Source: Gonatopus flavifemur (lineage: Eukaryota > Arthropoda > Insecta > Hymenoptera > Dryinidae). From it: a stretch of 64,000 nt of DNA. A model generated the notes under the pieces. The model was given only the letters and a program-made list of their open reading frames with translations, was not told the DNA's origin and made no database searches. Shown in pieces: positions 33,986-46,258 of the stretch (its first letter is position 1; each line of letters starts with the position of its first letter). The DNA lies in the NCBI GenBank assembly GCA_018340375.1, contig JAFFJZ010000031.1:434001-498000 (forward strand), given 5' to 3'. A program made the translations under genes and the position numbers.

Positions 33986-34734
33986 GTACACCAGAATCCA
34001 GACGGTTCTAATGAAATTTTCAATTTTTACCACTTGTTCAAATATTTGTCCCATTGACGTAACGAGTTTTCATTCACATTAAATACGATTTTTCTGACTT
34101 CTGAATGAAAACGGGCAAAAAGGGGCATATCCACAGTGTTGAGAACTCTTTCACGAAAAGTTTGGTATATCATTCTGTCCATTTGGAAGTGGAAGCTCGG
34201 GGAAGGTTCAATTCAAAGGTACAGAAGTGCAGTAAAACCTAATGAAATGAGACAAACTGAAATGATTAGACTAAAAATATAGCATGGAAAATGTTATTTC
34301 TTTACAAATATCATTAGAATTATGCAATTACAAGATAAATATGCACTGCTGCAATGTCTAGAGAAATGATATTGAGTTCGGAGCATGTATAAACTCAATG
34401 ACAATGCATTCATTTTTCAACATAAATTTGAAATAAAATTTCCTTTATGAGGGACCTAAGCGACCAAAAGTAACAATATTTTGTGATTCAGTGTGTCAAA
34501 GTATATGGAAACAAATTATGATGTTTATATTTAATTTCGATCAATTTGAAAAAGAATCGTTTTTGGCCACGCAACTAGATTCCTGGCCCACTGTGCCCTG
34601 ATGCAATTGAAATCAAGGATTTGGTGCTCCTGAATCATGTGAGTATATTAATCAAATTGTGTTCCGCATTTCATTATTATCTGAGCAGACAAATCCTGAG
34701 AATTATATGTTATTCACACTGAGAAAAATAAATG

Positions 34735-35002
34735 TTGTGGAAATTCCCCTCTAATGAGGTAACCCACTTTACGGTAAAATATACATCCATTGCTTGGTTG
34801 TCATGGTAACGGAGGTAATAAATACCTTCCGATTGTTCAATGAAACCAAAGGATGAAATGAAAAATCAATTAATAGTTCAGGTCCACCGTACCAGAAAGT
34901 ATTTTTCATCTGTGTAAGGCTGGCTTCATTTTTTATCATTTCACGGGGGGAAAATATACGAAATAATGGTGATTTTCACATCTTATTTTTCTCAGTGTAT
35001 TA
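34735..35002. mobile_element. ~268-bp MITE with ACACTGAGAAAAATA ends
   Basis: ACACTGAGAAAAATAA at the left matches the complement of TTATTTTTCTCAGTGT at the right. No coding potential. Ends resemble the MITE at 19254-20886. No clear target duplication. Confidence 0.6.
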
Positions 35003-35004
35003 TA

Positions 35005-35520
35005 CAGAGTGTTTTATAATCCGTGGAGCGAATTTCACAGGTGTATTCTGCCGCCGAAATGCAATAACTTCCCGTTTGAACAAATTTTTTTTGAGATTTA
35101 CTTTTTGGGATATAAACATTCTTACATTTTTTCTCGAATCCAAATCATTCGAAAGCATTGAATTCTACATACTTGAGCTTGACATCATCCGCTAAGTTGG
35201 GAAACGGTGGATCTTGGGGAAAAAATCAAACTATCCCATCAGTTTTTGTTTTGGAGCTCCAGCGATTTGAAATTTTCCAGTTCCCAGTCAATCAGAATTC
35301 AGTAACTTCAAATTAATATAGCCCCGGAACAAAAAATGATAGGATAGTTCAACTCTTTTCCCGAGATTCGCCATTTTCCAACTCAACGAATGACGTCTGA
35401 ATGATTTGAATTTGGAACAAAGTCTGAAATTGTTCATGTCTGAAAAGGTAAGCCTCAAAAACAATTCTCAAATGGGAAACTATTGTATTTTGACTGCTGG
35501 TCAAATTTGATTCGTGTGTT
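35005..35520. repeat. Degenerate fold-back repeat
   Basis: Left arm from about 35008 (CAGAGTGTTTTATAATCC) and right arm ending about 35510. Inverted matches include CAATAACTTCCCGTTTGA and AACTATCC-CATCA blocks around a central spacer near 35290. The right terminus is lost. No coding sequence. Confidence 0.5.
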
Positions 35521-35599
35521 CAAAAATTGATTCGTATGTTTAAGAATTGATTCGATATCCATGATCAAATCTTAAATTGAGTAAGTCGATATCATTAGG

Positions 35600-36766
35600 A
35601 CACCCGGTGGGTGGTACGGATGATTTTCGGCGATTTTCAATAATCCCGAGGCGATCGATCATGTGCATCGATCTCTTGACCTACGTGACAAAGTTCAGAT
35701 ACTTCGCTCAGTGAGTCTCTAACGACTCCTCACTCTCGTTGTCGCTCTTGCTCATTACATTCCTTCTTGTGTAATGAGAATGAGATTCACTTATCTCTTC
35801 TAAGTTTGCGACTCGCGTTCACTCCACGCGATAACGTTCATCTTATGTGTAATCCACTAGGACTTCATACTAGTATAAGTTGTACGAATTGTCGAAATTA
35901 TGTATTAACTATCTCCGCGCTAAGAACAAATGTACGCGTGTGCAGTGGTTTATCTTTGTTTTGAAGTCGGACATTATAATCATCAACTCAACTACACGTG
36001 TCTTTCGCTTCCTGCCTAGTTCCCTATCTACACGTATCAAGATTTCGATTCGCCGATATCATTTTTAATGAAACAAAACGACTCGTATCTGTTTTGAAAT
36101 TTATGGGTCTTTTTCGAAAGTTCTCATACATTTCAATGGTCCTTCGGGCCGGATATGGCTCGAAGTCGTGATTTGTGTACTAAAGGTCGTGCGTTTATCC
36201 AACACACGAATCCTTTCATTAACATTCTTTGTCTCGAAGTAATCAGTACTAGTAGTGGGAAAGAAAACTAGTCCCTCTTTGTAGTTCGTCATGATAAAGT
36301 CATGATGCGGATGTATCTTCATGTGCGAGGTAACAGTGTAGAGGTGACAAGTGAAGTGTATAACTTTAATCTTCTTCGTGCGCGTATGTACTGAGAAATC
36401 GATTGTACGAATTCCCACGCGTGGGACATTATCGAATTCTCACGTTGTCCTTGAACCGTATTGCAATTATTGAACAAGTGTGTAAGAACGTGATATTTGT
36501 ATGTTGAGTTTCTTCCTTGAAATTCTAATCCTTCGATTCAGAAGTAATCGCGACGGAAGTTTTTTCCCTCTCCATCGTGTGTCGTGCTCAAGAGCGTGAA
36601 TAGCTAGTGCACGTAACAAAAGGGAAAAAACAGTACCAGAGTGTTTTTTGCGGACACCTAGTGGAAGCGCGTGTAACAGCGATATTCTCGCTCACCGTGC
36701 ATATATTCACGGCCACGTCAATACGATTCCTTCATTATTCGCGAGTTTTTTGGTGTTCAGTGCACA
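35600..36766 (+). promoter_or_regulatory. BEL/Pao 5' LTR and leader region (approximate)
   Basis: Noncoding sequence upstream of the BEL reading frame. The tract TGGTCCTTCGGGCCGGATA near 36139-36157 resembles the conserved leader immediately after the 5' LTR of many BEL/Pao elements, so the LTR probably ends just before it. The LTR start is not defined, and no 3' copy of it was found in the window. Confidence 0.4.
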
Positions 36767-38472
36767 ATGGCCGATTTCGAAGATTCATTGACCGAGCAAC
36801 GAGAGGTTTGCTCGTCTCGGCAAATCCTATTACCCACGGCATGGGTGTTATTACGCACCGAAGAAGGGAGAATATTTGGCGTACGTGCACTTCTCGATCA
36901 AGGCTCTATTTATAGTTTTATATCCGAAGCGTTATCTCAGCGAAGGCGCACGGAAAAATACGGTGTCACCGGGTTCGGAGAACACTATGCTGGCTCCGTA
37001 AAATCGTGACTGCAACTTTTCACTGAGCCATGTCATGGCAATGCACCTGGAATACCTATGTCCGCATATATTTTTCAAGAAATCACTGCGTACGCAGCAT
37101 CCAAAATTAGATTGATAGGTTCGTGGCCTCATCTCTAAGGAACCACTTCAGCCGGTCCAAGCCTTGAGCATGGAGAACGGATTCATTCATTGATAGGAGC
37201 TGACCTAAAAGGCCATTTACTTCCCAATGAAGTACGCCAAGGTCCTCTCGGCACCCCTACGGCTCAACTCACCATTTCCGAATGGATGCTTTCCGACTCA
37301 GTGGAGTCCCGAAATTCGAACGATCATCATTATCTGAATACTATTGGACATAATTGTGTTGAAGTTGTCGAATGCGATATGCTATTCAGAAAATTTTGGG
37401 AAATTGAGGAAATTTCCTCAAAATGCTCCCTCACCAAAGACGAGCAGCGTTGCAACAACCACTTTGAAAGACTCACTCCCGCTCCACTGATGGTTGTCAT
37501 GTGGTACGGCTGCCGTTTCGTACCGATCCGCCAATGGACATAGGAAGTTCTCTGCCTATGGCTACTAATTTTCATGACAAATTGGAGGAACGCCTGAGAC
37601 AGAACTCAGCGTTATCATTAGAGTACCATTCTTTTCTGACGGAATATGAATCCCTAAACCACATGAAAATTATTCAGCCTCCTGACCTCAGTCAACATCC
37701 CCCTGTATACAGGGTGAGGCCTTTATCTTGAGACAACGAAATATCTTGGTGGGATCACCTTTTATTGAAGAATGTTTTATACAAAAGTTGTAGGGTGTCA
37801 AAGGGGGCATCCAACAGTGACCTTGGAAATGTCCTTGATCTCGATCTCCAAGGTCATTTGAAGTTCAAGTTCAAAATTTCGGATGAGACCCCCCTATTTG
37901 ACCTCGGGAATGAAAAGAGCGGGAAATTTTACGTTGAGATATGACCTTGACCTCAAGGTCGGGGCAATACCAAGATGATTCCAAGGTCAAAGGAGAAGAA
38001 ATTTGGTCATACGAGAGGTGTTGTGCAACACGGAGGCTGGAACAGGCAGGACCTTGGAATGACCTTGAACTTCAAGGTCGTTTGAAGGTCATCTTAGAAA
38101 TTAAGCGAGTTCGTTATTAAATGAGTTTGATTCTGTCTTGTTACCATTGGTCGGGGTGCTTGTTTTTGGTGAATCCTCTTGCCTCTCACAATTTTGAATG
38201 CTTGTTTTATTTGAAATCAAGTTATTTCAACAAATGTTCAAATTGGTGACCTTCAACTTCAAAGCACTTATTGATCGGTACTTCAAAAGATCGTACACAA
38301 CTCCGAAGCATATTAGGTGGTATTGCGGCACAAGCATCCTTGATCCGCTGTATCATGTTTCCTCGAGATATTGGCACTTGTTTGTGAACCTCCGCTCTTC
38401 AAGTAACCCCATAAAAAGAAGTCTGGCGAGGTGAGGTCTGGCGATCTTGCTGGCTAATTTACTGGACCACTC

Positions 38473-39403
38473 CTACCGATCCGGCGTCCATTGAACTCGC
38501 AATCTAAAACTTGACGAGCAACTTGAGAATAATGCGCTGGACATCCATCGTGTTGAAACGGTGGAATTGAAATGATCAATTATCCTACACCAAACGTTCA
38601 CAGACCATTGACGTTGATGTTCGACTTGACGTAACCAATGTGGATTTCCATTACTCCAGTAGTGGATGTTATGCCTATTAACCGTGCCATGGTTGGTGAG
38701 AGACTTAGAGCATATACTACTGGAACGAACATTGCCTATGATTTCAATAGAAATAAGTGTGGTTGAACTGATAGAGAGAGAGAGAGAGAGAGAGAGATCC
38801 GACTTATAGGCAGTTGTCTCTCTTTTTATCCAATGAGATTTAAACAAAGATAGCACTGCCTGAAAGTCGGAACTCTCATTCTATCTTTAATACAAACTAA
38901 CCACACTTCTCCGTAGCCTTTGCTCGCTCCAGTAGTATATGCTCTGAGGTAAAAGAGGACTTGTTCGAAAATAGCACTTTAGCATAGAAATCAGGATCTC
39001 ATTGGATTTGTTGACGTGCCCACTGGCAAAAAATAATTCGGTTTTGAAAATCACCACCATGGAGTTCTTGATGCAATGAAATGTGGTAGGGGTGATATTT
39101 TGGTTCTTTCAATATCCTGCATACACTACGTTGCCAAATTCCAGAATCATGTTCGATTCCTCGAGTACTGACACGAGGATCAGCATTCACTGCAGCTAAT
39201 ACAGCAATTTCATTGTCGAATCCAGTAACTGTGTTGCGACGGACCCTTTTTATGTTCCCCACACTTCCCTCTTCCATGAATTGTTTGACGACCCGATAAA
39301 AAGATGCTGGAGATCGCACGTTGTTCGGAAAACGTTCAGCATAAAGTGTAACAGCGGCATGAACATTCCTGACACGTTCACTTTTGGCACAGCGGGGTTT
39401 CAA
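38473..39403 (-). pseudogene. DD41D transposase, broken
   Basis: The N-terminal DNA-binding half (38999-39403) has LYAERFPNN, PASFYRVVKQF and RSVCRILKEPKYHPYHISL. After a stop come FSNKSSF, where Asn replaces the first catalytic Asp, then the MITE, then HYWSNGNPHW and VNVWCRIIDH. A central deletion follows, and then HDGCPAH and SPDLTSPDFFLWG. Stops, a deletion, the Asp-to-Asn change and the MITE make it inactive. Confidence 0.78.
38707..38945. mobile_element. ~239-bp MITE with (GA)n tract
   Basis: Ends AGAGCATATACTACTGGA and its complement. GAAGTGTGGTT-like blocks also pair inside. It contains a (GA)n microsatellite at about 38776-38805. It interrupts the DD41D transposase. The flanks rejoin in frame, but the exact target duplication is unclear. 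Confidence 0.65.
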
Positions 39404-41983
39404 TGAAATTCAACAAAATTCTGTAAACTTGAACGAACTTACGGATCAATAAATGTATTGGAGTCGAAGGTGACCAATTTGAGCATTCGTTGGAATAAGT
39501 CTATTCCAAACAAAACAACCATTCAAAACGGTGACAGGCGTGAGGACTCACCGAGAACAAGCACCCCGATCCACGGTAACGAGACAAAAACAAACTCGTT
39601 CAATAACGAACTCGTTTGATTCCTAAGGTGACCTTCAAAGGACCTCGAAGGTCAAGGTAATTTCAGGGTGCTGCCTGTTCCAGCCTCCGTGTTGCACAAC
39701 ACCTCTCGTATGACAAAATTTCTTTTCTTTTGACCTTGGAATCACCTTGGTATCGCCCTGACCTTGAGGTCAAGGTGATATCTCGACGTAAAATTTCCCG
39801 CTCTTTTCATTCCCAGGGTCGAATAGGGGGGGGGCGTCCCATTTGAAATTTTGAGCTCGACCTTCAAATGACCTCGGAGATCGAGATCAAGGACATCTCC
39901 AAGGTCACTGTTAGATAGCCCCTTTGACACCGTACAACTTTTGTATGAAACATTTTTCAATAAAAGATGATCTCACCGAGATATTTCGTTGTCTCAAGAT
40001 AAATGCCTCACCCTGTATATACCTCATCATCCCGTTATCCGAACGGGTAGCTCGAATACATCTTCACGTGTTGTTTTCGATGCCTCAAGCCATACGTCCA
40101 ACAGAGCTGCACCAAACAATCATTTGTCAGTTGGCCCGGAGCTCCAAGAAGATTTAGAAGCCACTATCATGCGATGGCGTTAAGGTCGATTCGCTTCCAC
40201 AGCAGACATCGAAAAAATGTTCCGCCAAATATCAGTTCACCCTGAGGATACCAACTATCAGCGCATCTCATGGCGTTCCCATGAACAGGGTCCTATAGCG
40301 GCCTATCGATTACTCACCGTCACTTACGGTACGGCGTGCGCACCCTATTCATCTAAGAGAGTTCTACATCAATTATCAACAAACGAAGGTCATCTCTTCC
40401 CTGACGCGATATGCATACTCCAAGACTCCATGTATATAGATGATGTTTTGAGTAGTGATCACGACGTAACGGCTCTGGCGAAAAAACGAAGCCAGCGAAC
40501 CCCCCTATTAGCCAAAGGGGAATTCATTTGCGAAAATGGGCATCCAACTCGGCCCAGTTAGTAGAGGACATTCCACCCGCAGGTCGCGACTTGAAGAATG
40601 CTGGCTCGCTCGATGAACTCGATTCACTGAAGGTTTTAGGGCTAGTATGGGTTCCAAGTGAAGCCACCCTCAAATTTCGAATTATCCCCACTCCAATCGA
40701 TCGTCATACCTAGCGGTCCGTATTATCTTTCATAGCTGAACTCTTCGACCCACCAGGGTGGGCGGCTCCAGTGATGTATCCGCTAAGATCTTGATGCAGG
40801 ATCTTTGACTCCGAAAATTAGATTGGGATGACAACCTTCTGTCCAATCTCCTAATTCCCTGGGAACGCTATTCAAGTCAATTGTCAATATTAGAATCCTT
40901 GCACATTTTTCGCTGGACTTGATATCCAAACGAAACTTTGGGCCTTGAATTACATGGCTTCTGCGACGCCTCAACCTGCGCCTACTCTTCGGTTGTATAT
41001 CTTCGCGTTATTCATTCATTTCACGGTGCTAGAGTGAGTTTGATCTCAGCAAAAACAGGAGTGGCGCTGGTTGAGACAATTAGTATTCCACGATTGGAAC
41101 TGTGTGGGGCGCTATTACTTACTAAGTTATTAGATTATGTTGAGGCTAGTTTGAGATTGGACATGGTATCCACCTACGGCTGGACGGATAGCTCTGTGGC
41201 CCTCGCGTGGATAAAACAACATCCATCAAGATTGTTTACCTTTGTTCCGAATCGAGTCTCGGAAATTCAGACCCGCATTCTCGAAATGAAATGGAAACAT
41301 GTTTTCACTGCTTCCAATCCTGCGGATTGTCCCTCGGAAGACATTTCTGCTGGCGAATTAGTTCAGCATCCTCTGTGGTGGTCTGAGCCCCAGTGGCCGC
41401 GCCAACAGTCCACTCATCGGTCCTCTATTCTACTCAGCGGAGTGGAAATTTCCCACCAAAGTGTGCAAGCGAGAGAAGAACGATTCACTATTCTTCACGT
41501 AGAATCAAAACCCGAGTGAGAAGCACCTAATTTAGTTCTCACGTGGTCCGAGCTACTCAAAATCACAGCCTATTTTCTCAAATTCGTATGTTCTGAGTTC
41601 CCGAAATTTAGCTCAATCAGTGACATGCCTCCTCTCACGAGGAAAGATATGATCAAATCTCGAACCTTTTTGATTCGCTACGTTCAGAGTCGAGCGTTTG
41701 CCTCTGAACTCAGAGCTCTACAAAACCAACAGCCCATTAAACGTTCGAAGAGCCTACTTTCGCTGGGCCCTTTCTTCGACGAAGATCGATCACCCTGTCT
41801 AAGTGGGCGGTTAAGGCACTCACAATTTTCCCACGATGGAAGACACCCCATAATTGTACCCCAGCACCGAACTAGTGAGCTATTGATCTCTCAAGCACAC
41901 CTCAGACCATTGTATAATGAACGTGTCTTGGAGAAACGGAATGTACGGTCAAGGCATATAGATTGAGACTATCGATATATATA

Positions 41984-44473
41984 CAGGGTGATTCAAAATT
42001 CCCGCACTCTTTTTTGGGAGTAGATTCCTGATGAAATTCTAAAACGATTTGTCCTGTTGCACAATGCTCTCCGACGCGTAATTTCCGAGATATAATTAAT
42101 TAAAGTTGACTAATTATGAGGTGGATCCATCGGTCATTCAGGAGCGTCATAACAGAACAAGAAAGGAAGGTGCTTGCAGAGGGCGCTCATACGATCAGCT
42201 GATCGGTATAATCGATACGATTCACCAACATACAAATTGGTGAATTTTCTATGTAGAACGATTGAATTCGTCGACACTGTGGAAAAATTGATTATTGTCA
42301 TGAATTCTTATCACGATATGCTGTAGGTGAAAGTTGTAATTTCAGTAATGATTTTTATCACGCAGACGAATGTGAAATAGTGTTATTTCGTAGGGATAGG
42401 GATTCACCCGTGTGGAAATATTTCGCTGAAAAATGTCTGCAAAACTATGAAAAATCTCTGAAAAAAAATGAAAAAACTCTGAGAAACTCTGACAAACTCT
42501 GAGAATCTCTGAAATTTTGATGAGAAATATAATATTTTTGGGACATTCTTTACAGACTTTTTTCAGTTTTTTTTCAGAGTTTCTCAGAGTTTTTTCATAC
42601 TTTTTCAGAAAAATAGTAACGAAATTGCACTCTGAAAAAACTCTAATAAATTGTTGACATTTTTCTGATTATTGAAAAATCCTGGAATTCAATAAATACA
42701 TTCATATGCCGTATTCAAATATTATGTGTGAAAAAGTGTTTGAAAATTTTTTAATTTTTTTCTAAAAGTCAGAAAAATGTTAGCAATCCATCAGAGTTTT
42801 GTCAGAGTTTTTTCAGAGTGCGATTTCGTTACCATTTCTCTTAAAAAGAATGAAAGAACTCTGAGAAACTCTGAAAAAAGTCTGAACAAAGTCTGTAAAG
42901 AATGTCCCAAAAATATTAGATTTCTCATCAAAATTTCAGAGATTCTCAGAGTTTGTCAGAGTTTCTCAGAGTTTTCCCATTTTTTTTCAGAGATTTTTCA
43001 TAGTTTTGCAGACATTTTTCAGCAAAATATTTCCACACGGGCAAGTGGGAGAAAAAAGTATAACTACTCGTTTTCAATCAGGATTTCCATGTAAAAAAGG
43101 AAACATGAGAATTTTCATCCATCCGATACCCAATTTGAACGGTTTGATTAGTAAGTTTAACACAAGAGATTGGATTCTGAATCCTGTATTCTGAGTGATC
43201 GAGAATCAATGTATGTTAGATCAATCCTCGGCCGTTTCAAATGATTCTTCTGAAGAATGTGTTTTCGACTTATCCCAACCACAACATTGAACAATGATGA
43301 ATTTATTCGAATTCACCCTTTTTACATCATTCGATGATTATAAAGGGTTTATCGAACGTTAATAACTTAATTGAGATCACTCAAGATCATTCATGTTTAA
43401 ATCAAAATCTAATTCAAATTGTGTGCAAGTTCGAGCGCGTTTCTACGTTTAGAAAATGTATCCGTCCTAAAAAGGACGGATTTGGTTAATCTTCAAAGAC
43501 AATTCCTTTTCCATTTGAAATAACAATATGCCCTTCGAAGTCATATGTGCTTCAAATGAAACTGTTTCGAGCTGTCACCTGATTGGTTGATTCGTATCAC
43601 GAATGGTTGATTCAAGCTAAACAAACCGTATGTGATTACAATGTCAATCAAGTGCAATGATTGGGTCGTATACGATGTCACACCTTGTATTGTCGTCAAA
43701 ATTGATGGATTCTGCAAGTTGATGTAAGTTATTAACGTTCGATAAACCCTTTATAATCCTCGAATGATGTAAAAAGGGTAACTTCGAACAAATTCATCAT
43801 TGTTCAATGTTGTGGTTGGGATAAGTCGAAAACACATTCTTCAGGATAATCATTTGAAACGGCCGAGGATTGATCTAACATACATTGATTCTCGACCAAT
43901 CAGAATACAGGATTCGGAATCCGATTTCTTGTGTTAAACTTACTAATCAAACTGTTCAAATTGGGTATCGGATGAATGAAAATTCTCATGTTTTCTTTTT
44001 TACATGAAAATTCTGATTGAAAACGAGTAGTTATGCTTTTTTCTCCCACTTGAATCCCTATCCCTACGAAATAACACTATTTTACATTTGTCTGCGTAAT
44101 AAAAATCATTACTGAAATTACAACTTTCACCTACAGCATATCGTGATAAGAATTCATGACAATAATCAATTTTTCCACAGTGTCGACGAATTCAATCGTT
44201 CTACATAGAAAATTTACCAATTTGTATGTTGGTGAATCGTATCGATTATACCGATCAGCTGATCGTATGAGCGCCCTCTGCAAGCACCTTCCTTTCTTGT
44301 TCTGTTATGACGCTCCTGAATGACCGATGGATCCACCTCATAATTAGTCAACTTTAATTAATTATATCTCGGAAATTACGCGTCGGAGAGCATTGTGCAA
44401 AAGGACAAATCGTTTTAGAATTTCATCAGGAATCTACTCCCAAAAAAGAGTGCGGGAATTTTGAATCACCCTG
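41984..44473. mobile_element. 2.5-kb fold-back element with ~750-bp arms
   Basis: Starts CAGGGTGATTCAAAATTCCC and ends with its complement, flanked by TA (41982-41983 and 44474-44475). The right arm spans about 43722-44473. The left arm runs to about 43378 but includes a 640-bp nested palindrome. The loop is about 340 bp (43379-43721). No transposase is encoded. The ends are of the same type as the DD41D elements in this window, so it may be mobilised by them (inference). Confidence 0.8.
42409..43039. mobile_element. Nested palindromic element with CA flanks
   Basis: CCCGTGTGGAAATATTT at the left pairs with the complement ending CCACACGGG at the right. The arms of about 250 bp are rich in CAGAGTTTCTCAGAG-type repeats. 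The flanks are CA on both sides. The homologous site in the other arm of the host palindrome (near 44045-44062) carries a single CA, which shows the empty site and a 2-bp duplication. Confidence 0.7.
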
Positions 44474-44999
44474 TAGATATAGGTATATACAGGATGGCGC
44501 AAAAGTCTGGAAACACCCCCATAACTCTTGAACGGGGCATGATGATTGGGTCAAATTGTTTCCGAATTGAAGGAGAGATCAAGAGCTATCATAACGGGGG
44601 ACTTCGAGTTCTCCAGCCCTGTAGGGGGCGCTGGGGGGTTGGGAAGGGGGCAAACAATTTTGAAGAGATGAGGGGGCTTGTGATACGTCATTCGATAGTG
44701 TATTCCAGTCCGAACCCAGCGGTTTTTTGTTTTTTGAAATCGGACCAGTTTTCGCTGAGTTATCGTAATTTTAATACTCTGATGTGGCAAAGTCTGGGAA
44801 CATCTCCATAACTCTTGAACGGAGCATGATGATTTGATCGAATTTTCTTTCAATCAGAGGTTTTTTTCATCCCAATCTTGGCATTACCCAGGATCAACGG
44901 TGTGGACATGTCGGGAACCCGATTCCTTGTGTGTGTGTGTGTGGGCGCGGTTTTTTTTTCGTCGATTCGAACGATCATGGTCAACGATCATGTGCTCGG

Positions 45000-45828
45000 C
45001 ACACTATCACAATTGTTCGCACTGCTGTCCTCCAACTTCCTGACAGCAGGTTTTTTGGAGTACACTCGATTTTTCAGCCGATCTGGAACCACACCGTATC
45101 GAAATTATCACCAGCAATAATCAAAATCCAAGGGACACTGTGATCCCGAAGTAAATCCAAATATTTCGCAGCTGCGAGATTCCCTTCAATGAAAAATGGG
45201 CCTATAACCTGATTCCCCATTATCCCCGCCCAAACATTCGATTTTTTTGGATATTGAGTTTTCGATTCGATCGTCCAATGAGGATTCTCGTCGCTCCAAT
45301 ATCTGGAATTGTGTCTATTGACGTTATCATTTAGGCAAATGTGGTCTCGTCCAAAAAAACAACCTTATCTAACAGGTGAGGATCTTCATCGATCATTTCC
45401 ATAAAGGTTTCGCGAAATTGCAAGCGACGGTCAAAATCATCCTCAAGTAATTCTTGCACAAGTTTGATTCCGAAGGGATGGAACTGCGCAGTTTCAAGAA
45501 TGCGCTGAATTGAGCGGCGACTAATATCATGAGCTTGTGAAGCTTCACGGATGGAGATGTGCAGTTCCTCAACAAATGCTCGTATGATCTCCACCGCAAT
45601 ATCATGGTTAGTGGTTATGCGTGGCCTGCCACATCTCGAGCGATCCTCAACACTCCTAGTTCGTGAAAAACGTTGGATTGTTTTGGAGATAGTACCTAAG
45701 GAGACTCTCGATGTACCGACGCCATATTCATCGTAGAATAAGGTTTGTACCTCCCTCGAAGATCGTTGAGGATCTCCGTAGCCACGCATCATGAAGATAA
45801 TGATTCGTTCTTCCTCTGAAAGCGACAT
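45000..45828 (-). pseudogene. IS630/Tc1-type transposase, broken
   Basis: The N-terminal half is open for 165 codons from the ATG at 45828: helix-turn-helix regions (TISKTIQRFSRTRS, GRPRIT, then ISRRSIQRILETAQFHPF) followed by VVFLDETTF with the first catalytic Asp. A stop at 45331-45333 follows immediately. Beyond it, HNSRYWSDENPHW, NVWAGIMGNQVIGPFFIEG and a degenerate end can be read in shifting frames to about 45000. The second Asp block is damaged. It is related to the DD41D transposases but from a separate lineage. Confidence 0.72.
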
Positions 45829-46019
45829 CTTCGATCAACGGATTATTCAAATACCGAATACCTTGGGTAAATCACCAACTTTGAAAATGGAAAGCCTGAA
45901 ATGAACCTGAGGATAATCGATCACAGCTTTGAAATGAACCTGAGAATAATCGATGCCGAATACGCGCACGTAAGTGAGTATCGATAACAATAGTCCTACG
46001 GAAGCCCATACGATCAAAT

Positions 46020-46258
46020 CAACCACCCACACACACTCACTCACACCCAGACACACACACACACTTCCACACCCACACACTTCCACACCCACCCACACAC
46101 ACACACACTGCGACACCCACCCACACACACACCGACACACAACCACCCACGCACACACCGCCATCCACACACACCCACCCACCCCGACACCGATACACAA
46201 CCGCCCACGCACACACAACCACACGCACACACCCACCCACACATACACACACACACAA
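46020..46258. repeat. (CA)n-rich microsatellite inside transposon arm
   Basis: Imperfect CA/CACCCA repeats of about 240 bp. Six-frame open frames here (HTHTHP or VCVCVG strings) are low-complexity artefacts and are not called as genes. Confidence 0.85.

Larger units (their letters stand above)
29806..34595 (-). mobile_element. Transib transposon, 4790 bp, broken transposase
   Basis: Left end CACAGTGGGCCAGGTAGC and right end reading CACAGTGGGCCAGGAATC on the complement, with a perfect 5-bp target duplication CCCTG at 29801-29805 and 34596-34600. A 5-bp GC-rich duplication and CACWNTG ends are Transib hallmarks. It contains a RAG1-like transposase gene on the minus strand, subterminal ~120-bp arrays at both ends in opposite orientation, and two later MITE insertions (30236-30410 and 33369-33756). 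Confidence 0.92.
37710..40015 (-). mobile_element. DD41D element inside BEL, defective
   Basis: Ends CAGGGTGAGGCCTTTATC and its complement, TA at 37708-37709 and 40016-40017, inverted repeats of roughly 430 bp rich in TGACCTT/AGGTCA. Removing the element and one TA re-joins the BEL reading frame without change, so the BEL insertion is older. It contains a broken transposase and a nested MITE. Confidence 0.85.
36767..41966 (+). pseudogene. BEL/Pao gag-pol, deleted and interrupted
   Basis: Opens with a short gag-like start (MADFEDSLTEQR) that runs straight into the aspartic protease (ILLPTAWVLL and VRALLDQGS), so most of gag is deleted. Pol pieces follow in order: IGADLKGHLLP, a RLPFRTDPP segment, the RT core with a YIDDVL catalytic motif (40217-40561) and FIAELFDPPGW. 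Next is the RNase H region (FCDAS, then SIPRLELCGALL and YGWTDSSVALAW, 40938-41519), ending in the N-terminal integrase part (PIIVPQHRTSELLISQAHLR). Several frameshifts and stops are present, and a DD41D element (37710-40015) splits the RT. The integrase core is missing because the element stops at the next insertion. Confidence 0.8.

Noticed and set aside
36139..36157. tRNA gene or fragment at the BEL leader
   Set aside because: The tract is the conserved BEL leader/primer-site neighbourhood; no cloverleaf can be drawn.
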